Assembly: GCF_910592395.1 (NCBI RefSeq)
Contig: NC_088321.1
Location: 6,512,001-6,576,000, forward strand
DNA length: 64,000 nucleotides
Source of the DNA: Lineus longissimus
Lineage: Eukaryota > Nemertea > Pilidiophora > Heteronemertea > Lineidae
Direction of reading: 5' to 3'
This document shows, in pieces, positions 56,925 to 64,000 of this stretch. Numbering within the stretch: the first letter of the stretch is position 1; each line of letters begins with the position of its first letter. The notes below the pieces were generated by a model. That model did not search any database. It saw only the letters and a list, made by a program, of their open reading frames with translations, and was not told where the DNA came from. The position numbers and the translations under genes were made by a program.

Positions 56925-59900
56925 ATGGAACGTTTAGAACACTTTGGGCGAAATAGTGCGGCCGAGAAGTACGCTTTCAAACCAAAACGACACAACAGAG
57001 ACCTGATGAAATTTCTATTCGTGGAAGCACAATCGGTTGTGAAAAAACTCATTCGTAAAAAGCTCAAAGAGGCCCAGAAGCGTGGTTTAGGCATAAAATT
57101 TCACTTTGAACTACAGGTTGAATACGTGAAAATTGTGAGCAATGATGACGGTGAATACGAAGAACGATTCAGCGAGCCATGGTTTATTGGTAGCGTTAGT
57201 AAGATACTTTTGGTTAAAGATATAGATAGATTGATTAATGAATTACTAACCAGTTTGCAATTGCAGAGTGAAGTTTACCTCCACAATGGCTCTGGTTGTC
57301 GATTTTCACCTTATACTTATTCAATACAGACCATTTTCTGGCGGCAGCGGTGAAAAATTTAGCTTACCTTTATTCATACGTAATAAACGCGCTTGTCTCT
57401 CTTCGCTTGAGTCGTCGGATAGCGGTGATAACAAATGCTTTCTACATTGTCTTTATGGGTATAGACTCGTGAGAAAAAACAAATATCAAAGCAAGCAAGT
57501 GAGACTTGATATGAAAGGTTTCAAAAAATGGGAGCGAAAGACCCGACTAGACTTCAGTAGCCTCTCGTTTCCAGTTTCCCTCTCGCAAATAGAGGTTTTT
57601 GAAAGACGGAATAAAATCGCAATCAACGTATATGGAGTGGTAAAGGAAAAGAAAGCAACCGTTTTAGCCATTCGAGTCTTGCATTTATCAACGCATTTGA
57701 AAAATAGAAAAGAGCCACCAACTGAAAGAAATTGTGTAGATTTACTCTATTTCAAAAAACATTATTTCCTCATAACAAATCTAAACCGATTGGTTAAAAC
57801 TACGGGACGAGTTGGTCAGAGAAGGTCAAGAATCATATGTCGATCATGTTTATGCACATTCGAGACATATCAAGCCTTAAGAGGACATTGGAACTCGGGT
57901 TGCTCACAAAAAGGGCAAGTTTATGCCATGCCTAGAAATAAAACAATATCGTTTACTCATTACTCTGGACGGGTGCCGAGAAGAGACGTTATCTATTATG
58001 ATTTTGAATCAGCGCAGGAACCCGTACTCGATGGCATTGGGGAGAAAAAAATACACAAACCAATAGCCGTGGGAGCAATTAGAATTTGCCATACGAACTG
58101 GGAAATGAATTCAGAACTATTCAACTACAGCGGGGAAGACTGCGTCGCACGATTCCTCAACTGGTTGGACGAAGAAAAAGAAACTGTCTTCTTTCAAATC
58201 AATTGTCTGAGTCAAAAACTTCACATGACTGGGGCAAATTATGAAGAATTCCTAAAACAGACGCACTGTCAAATATGCAATATTAAATTCGATGGTTTCA
58301 CCACACCGTATAAAGATCATGACCATTGTTCGGGCAACTGTCGTATTCCATTATGCAATAGATGCAATTTGCGCTATGCAAGTGAACGAGACTTAAGAAT
58401 AGTTTGTATTGGTCATTACTCGAGTCACTATGATCAACATCTCTTCATTAAAGAACTGGTAGACCGAAGGAAAAAACTTGGGGGGAAAACGCCACGTATT
58501 TTACCTAAAAACAGTGAAAATTATAAAGCAATTTATGACGGCATCTTCATATTTCTAGACAGTTGTGAATTCTTGCAGGGCTCTCTCGAAACTATTGTGG
58601 AAAGCCTCAAGTCGTCTAGCACTGCGTTAGGTGAAAAGGATGAACCAAGAAAGGTGTCATTTCCGCTGCTCTATAAGTATTTGTCAGGGGATGAAGAAAA
58701 ATATGATCTTTTAACAAAGAAAGGTATTCTATGTTATGAATATATTGACAGTATCGAGAGATTAGACGAAATCGAACTCCCACCACGAGATAAATTCTTC
58801 AGTCACTTGAAGAATAAGGGCGTCAATGAAGAAGAATATGAACGTGCGAAAACGGTGTGGGTAACGATGAATTGCAAACGGCTCGGAGACTACCTCGCTA
58901 TTTATCTAGCTGGAGATGTATTGTTATTAGCTGATTGCTTTGAAAACTTTCGGAAGGTCTGCCATGACAGCTTCAAACTTGATCCCGCTCGTTGTCTCAG
59001 CCTGCCACATTTGGCATGGCATGCACTACTTTTGTACACCGGGGTTGAACTGGAAATCGTGCCCTCACCCGATATGTATTTCTTCATAAAACGTGGAGTA
59101 AGATGTGGGGTAGCTTCAATCATGCACAGATTTGTAGATGACATCAACATACCTGAAATGGGAACGAATTATCGAGCAGATGAGCCTCGCAAGGAAATCG
59201 CGTCTTTCGATTGTACTAATTTATATGGACTAGCATTATGTAAAAGCCTTCCGCTTGGAAACTACCGTTGGTTAGAAGACGAAGACATCGCTAACTTCAA
59301 CGTGGAAACCATTCATGAAACATCAACAACGGGGTATATTTTAAGCGTTGACTTGGATTATCCTAGAGAATTACATGACGAACACGACATGTTACCATTT
59401 TGTCCAGAAAAAGTTAACATACCACCAGCAGAATGGTCAAATTTCACCTTGATGAGAGGAGCTGAGTTAAATGAATATAAAACAACAGAAAAATTGATCC
59501 CTCACTTAAAAGATAGAAAGGATTATGTGATACATGGTGAACATCTCAAGTACTGTTTGAAGCAGGGACTCAGGTTGAAAAAGATAAGAAAAATCTTAGC
59601 TTTTGAACAAAAACGTTGGTTGGCTCCGTTTGTCAACTTTGTAACAGAAAAGAGAAAACTTGCGAGCAGTGAATTCGAAAGTTCTGTCTGGAAGAAAATG
59701 GTCAATGCTTCATACGGCCGTCTTTTGATGGACAGAGAAAAACATATCAACATAAAACTCATCAACAAAGAAAACGATTTCTATAGAGAAACCAGTAAGC
59801 CAAATCTTAAAACTGTCACATTCTACAAAATTGGTTGGGGTGCAGCTAAAACCAGACACGATTGTGCTTGATAAACCAATAGCTGTAGGTTTCACTATGG

Positions 59901-60465
59901 TTTCATTAATCCGTTGTATGGAAAGGACTGTCAACTGCTGGTGACTGACACTGACTCATTAACATACGACATTAAAAAACATATTGTTGATGAAGACATA
60001 TGGGCAAACCGGAAGTACTTCGACCTTTCCAACTACCCAAAATCAAGCCCTATGTGTTGGTTGAAGAACAAAAAATTACGCGGCACCTTTAAAAGAGAAT
60101 ATCCCGACAAACCTATTGTGGCATTTGTGGGACTCCGAGCAAAGATGTATGCATACAAACACCTACCGAATCCAGACGAGACAGTGACAGAGAGTAAAAC
60201 GGAAACAAGAAAAGCAAAAGGCATCCCGTGAAGTGTCCTCAGCAATATGCGTTTTGATGACTACAAAGCAGCCCTCTTCAAACACCAGAGTTTGAAAAAA
60301 AAATACTTTAGCATACGGTCACGAAAACTAGACCTTTATACTTTAGCAGTCGAAAAACGAGGTTTGTCATGCTTTGACACGAAAAGATTTATCTACGATG
60401 ATGGCGTTCGAACATTGGCTTACGGAAATTACAAAAGTAATCAAATTAAAGAATGTTCGTTTTAA
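56925..60465 (+). pseudogene. polB: Type-B DNA polymerase of fragment G, broken
   Basis: Pieces: 56925-57353 (N-terminal), 57268-59871 (main), 59914-60231, 60247-60465. Main part: IICRSCLCTFETYQALRGHW zinc finger (about 190), Exo I YYDFES (about 243), HNH-like CQIC...DHDHCSG (about 332), Exo II HYDQHLF, Exo III YLAGDVLLLAD, motif A SFDCTNLYG, motif B KKMVNASYGR. Motif C TDTDSLTY is in the 59914 piece. Breaks: frameshift near 57310, frameshift plus missing residues near 59860-59930, in-frame TGA at 60229-60231. Same family architecture as Elements 1 and 2 but distant in sequence. Confidence 0.85.
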
Positions 60466-60745
60466 AGATAGTTTGCAATTAAGCGGCGTTAAAGAAATCG
60501 AGAAGCAACAGAGACATCGTCATGTTATATCTCTGAATGTTCGGAAAAGCACTATTATCTGACGTTGGACATTTTCTCGATTATTGTCCTTGTGAAATCG
60601 TTGGCAAGTATGGTGTTCAAAGAAATTTAACTCCTCTGACAATTATAAATCAGTTTCCAAGAAGTCGTCTCATAGCTTTGAGGAAAGCATAGTCGTTCAT
60701 TTTCAAGCCAGAAGTCAGTCCGATTGTTAACATCAACGTGAAAGA
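60466..60745. other. Gap between PolB remnant and KCTD gene
   Basis: About 280 bp; no frame with a recognisable motif. May contain the KCTD promoter. Confidence 0.35.
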
Positions 60746-61570
60746 ATGATGTCTTCTTCTGATATGATTAGTCTTAACGTAGGCGGCACATATTTTACGA
60801 CAACGCGTCTTTCCTTGACGCTTGAGCCTGAGTCAATGTTAGGGCTAATGTTTAACGGCAATATGTCATCAACACGCGATAACAATGGTAATTATTTCAT
60901 AGACAGGGACGGGAGTGTCTTCAAATACATATTGAATTATTTACGTTCTAAACAGTTAAATTGGCCCGAAAAACGAGACGAACAAATTCAACTCAGGATT
61001 GAGGCCGATTTCTATCAAATCCGATCGCTAATAGAGGCAATCGACAATAAAAATGCAGCGGCCATAGAGCCAGAGAAATGTATACTACCAAACAAAGAAA
61101 CACAGTTTTTAATCGAATTGAGAGAGGATTTTGAGCAAGATTTTACTGGTGGTATTAACGAGCGTAGGCCGTTATGTCCGAGAAGACGGGTTGAAATGAG
61201 ATTTCCAGCTGATGATAGCGACAAGACGAGCACCAGACCAGGCACAAGGCGGATGGTAGGAATAGAAATTTCTGGATTAACTTTCAATAGTGGTCGCTTT
61301 AGTTCGTTTTGGTCGAATTCTTACACTGCTCAAATGTTGATGCCACCACTCAGCAATTTGGTTTTTAGTCCGATCGATCCAGACCATTACGATCGAAGGA
61401 TAGACCGGTTTGTATGCTACCCTAAGACCTTTAGTCGAATCGCATTTGGATTCGAACTAATTAAAGCACATTCGTGGTCAAAATTAGACGAGGTCGTGTT
61501 ACGAGGTAATGATGGAAATTATGCAATAATTGAGACATGGTGTTCGCCTGCATGTAACAACGACGAATAA
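60746..61570 (+). CDS. KCTD-type BTB (T1/K_tetra) domain protein (274 aa)
   Basis: Residues about 7-100 are a potassium-channel-tetramerisation type BTB domain: SLNVGGTYFTTTRLSL, FIDRDGSVFKYILNYLR, LRIEADFYQIRSLIEAI. Such domains in KCTD proteins oligomerise and often recruit cullin-3 ligases. The C-terminal 100 residues (IEISGLTFNSGRFSSFW; FSRIAFGFELIKAHSWSKL) are strand-rich and resemble C-terminal domains of KCTD paralogues. No intron in the frame, and it lies among viral genes, so likely a captured host gene or a retrocopy. Confidence 0.75.
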   Translation: MMSSSDMISLNVGGTYFTTTRLSLTLEPESMLGLMFNGNMSSTRDNNGNYFIDRDGSVFKYILNYLRSKQLNWPEKRDEQIQLRIEADFYQIRSLIEAIDNKNAAAIEPEKCILPNKETQFLIELREDFEQDFTGGINERRPLCPRRRVEMRFPADDSDKTSTRPGTRRMVGIEISGLTFNSGRFSSFWSNSYTAQMLMPPLSNLVFSPIDPDHYDRRIDRFVCYPKTFSRIAFGFELIKAHSWSKLDEVVLRGNDGNYAIIETWCSPACNNDE

Positions 61571-61911
61571 TGTTTCGAGAATTTGTTGAATTTGTTCAGC
61601 GTTCAATGGTCGTTCGATGCGTCAATGTTCAATTAAACAAAGACAGGAAAATGTCCAACGAATGAACGACGTCGTGCTGTGGAGTGGTTTTCGCGGTGAT
61701 GTGCGAATGATTTGTACTGACCACCTGTGAGGTTGATATAGCTTTAGTTTCGCAGTCGTCTATCCTTACGCAGTCATCTTGCAAACCTTAGGAGGTTGAT
61801 TTCAAAATAGTTTTGCAGGATGACTGCGCAAAGTACCTGATTTGCTGTTCATGAACGCGCTCTTGCGCAGTTATCCTGCAAAACTGTTTTGAACTCAACC
61901 TCCTACTACTA
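61571..61911. other. Convergent intergenic region containing a large palindrome
   Basis: Separates the KCTD gene (+) and the Zn-cysteine gene (-). Main content is the palindrome 61791-61903. Confidence 0.6.
61791..61903. repeat. Inverted repeat, 41-bp arms, 31-nt loop
   Basis: Arms 61791-61831 and 61863-61903 match at 38 of 41 positions (outer word GGAGGTTGA, inner word GTTTTGCAGGAT then ACTGCGCAA). Could be a bidirectional terminator, an origin-like hairpin or a small MITE. Confidence 0.8.
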
Positions 61912-62760
61912 CTACCGCCTCATCTTCATTGTTCTCGTTTTCACTTCCGCTGGAAGCACTTGTGTCTGCCACGCTGTCCGAATCAGGTTCCGACTTAAAA
62001 GGAACTGTTTTTGCGCTCCTTTTTTTGCTCCTAGCTTCTTCCTCGGTGTTTTATCGATCGGGAATACGGGAAAGGCCAAGTAACGCCGCCGCATTTTCGG
62101 TTTTGTTAACGTATCCTCGCCAGCTTCGTACATCATGTAGAGTTGCATTAATAGTTTATCGCCGCCTTGGTTCAATTTGACCATGGACATCTTCCGTTTT
62201 CTTGTTGGTGTGTTTCTGACTAGTGCTTCCTTTCCTTTAGTTTGATTCTTAGTTCCTTTGGAAGTAAAGGGAATCACTTCGGGGCTGTCTTCGGTCCCAT
62301 TGGTCTTAATCGTTGGTTTTTTGTTGATTTTTGTCATCTTGTTATTTTTTGTCTCCCAGGTCATCAGTTTTTCCGCAGGGGAAGAAGTTATGCAGGAGCT
62401 CTTTGAAGCGCAGGAGCCCGCCTGATCTTGTTGTTTCTTAACGCGGCGTGTTTCTCGTTCTTTATCCAATTTCTTATGACAAGAATTGCAACGTTCGGCG
62501 TCCAACTTGAAGTAACTTTCTTGCGGGTATGGACGGTGGCAGCGTTTGCATTCGCAAAACGATCTCTGCTGACATTTATAACAAAACGGTTTGCCCTCCA
62601 TTAGAAAGGAGTAAGAAGAGCACCAATTACACCTCTTTTTGTGTTCATAATCGGTGTCGGAATTGAAATGTTCCTCATCAGTCTCCGTGTGTTTTACTTT
62701 CGCTTTACGCTTCCCAAACGGTGGCGTTGCTTTTGCGCTGCTCAGCAGTTCTTTGGACAT
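61912..62760 (-). CDS. Cys-rich zinc-binding protein (282 aa), unrecognised
   Basis: Residues about 44-96 hold CXXC pairs in series: CNWC, CYKC, CECKRC, then CNSC, with a His-bearing CKRCHRPYPQESYF segment, suggesting two zinc-ribbon or treble-clef folds. The rest is basic and Ser/Thr/Lys-rich (KKLDKERETRRVKKQQ) with KMRRRYLAFPVFP near the C-terminus. Likely DNA- or RNA-associated regulator of viral origin; family not named with confidence. Head-to-tail with the kinase gene upstream (90-bp gap). Confidence 0.55.
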   Translation of the reverse strand: MSKELLSSAKATPPFGKRKAKVKHTETDEEHFNSDTDYEHKKRCNWCSSYSFLMEGKPFCYKCQQRSFCECKRCHRPYPQESYFKLDAERCNSCHKKLDKERETRRVKKQQDQAGSCASKSSCITSSPAEKLMTWETKNNKMTKINKKPTIKTNGTEDSPEVIPFTSKGTKNQTKGKEALVRNTPTRKRKMSMVKLNQGGDKLLMQLYMMYEAGEDTLTKPKMRRRYLAFPVFPIDKTPRKKLGAKKGAQKQFLLSRNLIRTAWQTQVLPAEVKTRTMKMRR

Positions 62761-62849
62761 CTTGTCTTGTAATAGTATTTAAAACTAAGGTGGTCCTGAG
62801 GGAGGTTATATCCTGTACAGTTATAGACATCATTTTCTCTTCTCACATG

Positions 62850-63608
62850 CTACTTTTCACTGTTTTTAATAGTGTCCTGTATGAAATCTAGCAGCTCTTT
62901 CGGGCTTGCCCTGGCACTCTCCTTTAGGGCAATGTTGCACTCGCCTATTGCTCCTGTGCAAATTTCGTGGTTTTTCCATTTGGCCAGGTGCCTTTGGTAA
63001 GCGGCTTTCAGGGCTTCTTGATACGAATACGTTACCGGATTTGGTCCGCTGCACTCGAAATCTCGACCACGTCTTGCGAGACGTGCCATACAGATGTCTG
63101 TTGGCGTGTTTACCAAGTAGATACCGTGTATCTGAAGTGCTAGCATTTGCATTGTCTTCTCGGCCTCTGTCATCGCAAAATCGATGAGGAAATATCTTGA
63201 GAAACAGCTTATTCTCCCAAGCTCGCATAACGTTTCGACGAAGGGGAGGGGCGAAAAAAGGCTTCGATCCGTGACGATTATTGTAGTGTTCTTTTCCCTC
63301 TTCTCCATCGCTAACTTGTTCAAAAGCTTAGGAACTGTCTCTCGGACGACTCTGTTGAGCGACTGGACAAAATGGATGTGGGCTAGGGGAGCCTCCATCA
63401 AGGGATTCTCGTAACACATTTTTAGCGGATTGTGTCCCTGAAACGAGGTGAACTCGTCCAGGCATTCCCTTATGCTAACAATATTGAAGGGTAGATCGTC
63501 ACCGTGGAAGGTAGCCATTTCTTGTATTTGATCTATGATGGTTGTTTTGCCGGCTGCGATTATACCCTCGACCGTGAACATAAAGACATTTTCGGCAGGA
63601 CGACTCAT
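62850..63608 (-). CDS. Deoxynucleoside kinase (252 aa)
   Basis: P-loop FTVEGIIAAGKTT (about 11-23), catalytic-type DRSLFSPLPFVE motif (about 115-126, cf. DRS in dNK/TK2 family), and the lid-like RLARRGRDFE near 180. Length suits insect dNK and herpes-type kinases (about 210-260 aa). It phosphorylates deoxynucleosides to supply dNTPs, a common captured gene in large DNA viruses. Intact, intronless, beside viral genes. A cellular retrocopy cannot be excluded. Confidence 0.82.
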   Translation of the reverse strand: MSRPAENVFMFTVEGIIAAGKTTIIDQIQEMATFHGDDLPFNIVSIRECLDEFTSFQGHNPLKMCYENPLMEAPLAHIHFVQSLNRVVRETVPKLLNKLAMEKREKNTTIIVTDRSLFSPLPFVETLCELGRISCFSRYFLIDFAMTEAEKTMQMLALQIHGIYLVNTPTDICMARLARRGRDFECSGPNPVTYSYQEALKAAYQRHLAKWKNHEICTGAIGECNIALKESARASPKELLDFIQDTIKNSEK

Positions 63609-64000
63609 CCTTATATGAATAATGTGCTTAATATATGGTCATCATATATAAATGAAACTACGGGGACGAAGTCAAATTCCAGTCAAAATCTCGTCAAATT
63701 CCAGTCAAACTTATTTCAGTTAAATCCTAGTCTAAACTTATCTCAGTCAAATCTCAGTCAACACGTTTCAAGAGTTATCTCAGTTAAATCCTTGTCTAAA
63801 CAGTTTCCAGTCATTTCTCAGTCAAGTCACAAAATCGTCCAAATTTAAAAAATTAAAAAAATTAAAAAAATTAAAAAAACTAAAAAATTGAAAAATTAAA
63901 AAAATTTTAAAATTTTAAAAATTTAAAAATTTAAAAAATTTAAAAATTTAAAAAATTTAAAAAATTTAAAAATTTAAAAATTTAAAAATTTAAAAAATTT
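63609..64000. other. Low-complexity AT-rich end of window
   Basis: Imperfect short repeats of TCAGTCAAAT and TCAGTTAAATCC type (63680-63830), then simple AAATTTAAAAA repeats (63840-64000). No gene. Confidence 0.75.

Noticed and set aside
62866-63187. Alternative frames across the deoxynucleoside kinase
   Set aside because: Shadows; the 252-aa frame has P-loop and DRS motifs.

Overview
The window is animal nuclear DNA, most likely from a marine invertebrate (mollusc, cnidarian or lancelet-like; the sequence does not decide which). It is AT-rich and has no bacterial operon signals. Almost all recognisable coding capacity belongs to mobile or virus-like elements. The only host-like piece is a 3' end resembling a protein-kinase C-terminus (27037-27141).

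Layout. (1) 1-2388, minus strand: a decayed Ty3/gypsy-type LTR retroelement (RT, aspartic protease, gag CCHC knuckle, PBS). Its short LTR-like repeat (137 bp, two copies) carries a tRNA-Ile-like domain. A two-copy 175-bp repeat follows at 2399-2757, then about 1.9 kb with no clear gene. (2) 4683-9451, minus strand: fragment B, a decayed Polinton/adintovirus-like element with adenain-type protease, broken major capsid gene, small basic core-like protein, a conserved 353-aa protein, a broken packaging ATPase and the chromodomain tail of an integrase. (3) 9452-27031: Element 1, a 17.6-kb Polinton-like element of a different lineage with about 17 genes, many broken. (4) 27032-31360: kinase 3' end, duplicated non-coding blocks, a 25-bp-arm palindrome and a 60-bp minisatellite. 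(5) 31361-49803: Element 2, an 18.4-kb sister of Element 1 with all genes open, 199-bp inverted terminal repeats that look identical, and a perfect 6-bp target duplication (CCTAGC). (6) 49.8-51.8 kb: a decayed integrase-core DDE transposase and a heptamer microsatellite. (7) 51849-63608: fragment G, another Polinton/adintovirus-like region with truncated protease, a minor-capsid gene split by a 1.13-kb MITE, two DUF4326-like genes, a broken type-B polymerase, and probable captured genes (KCTD-type BTB protein, deoxynucleoside kinase, Zn-cysteine protein). The last 350 bp are low-complexity AT sequence.

How the genes fit together. Elements 1 and 2 encode a replication set (large protein-primed type PolB with an N-terminal zinc finger and an HNH-like insert), an integration set (retroviral-type integrase with chromodomain), a packaging and capsid set (A32/FtsK-like ATPase, putative double-jelly-roll MCP, penton-like minor capsid candidates), a separate HNH nuclease, and several small membrane or tail-anchored proteins of unknown role. 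Divergent genes can share one 10-bp start palindrome, and many starts lie in a TAAATG context.

Most unusual signals. (a) Elements 1 and 2 carry roughly 30 copies of a 28-nt 'double-hairpin' micro-element. It is flanked by 2-nt direct repeats, so each insertion adds exactly 30 nt (10 codons). Copies lie inside viral ORFs in several frames and orientations. Where the unit would create a stop codon, its loop or linker is changed. Comparing the two elements shows filled and empty sites. (b) The ends of both elements fold as about 130-nt imperfect hairpins whose outer 20-bp stems differ between the elements but stay complementary. Both were read by eye and no folding or database search was run.
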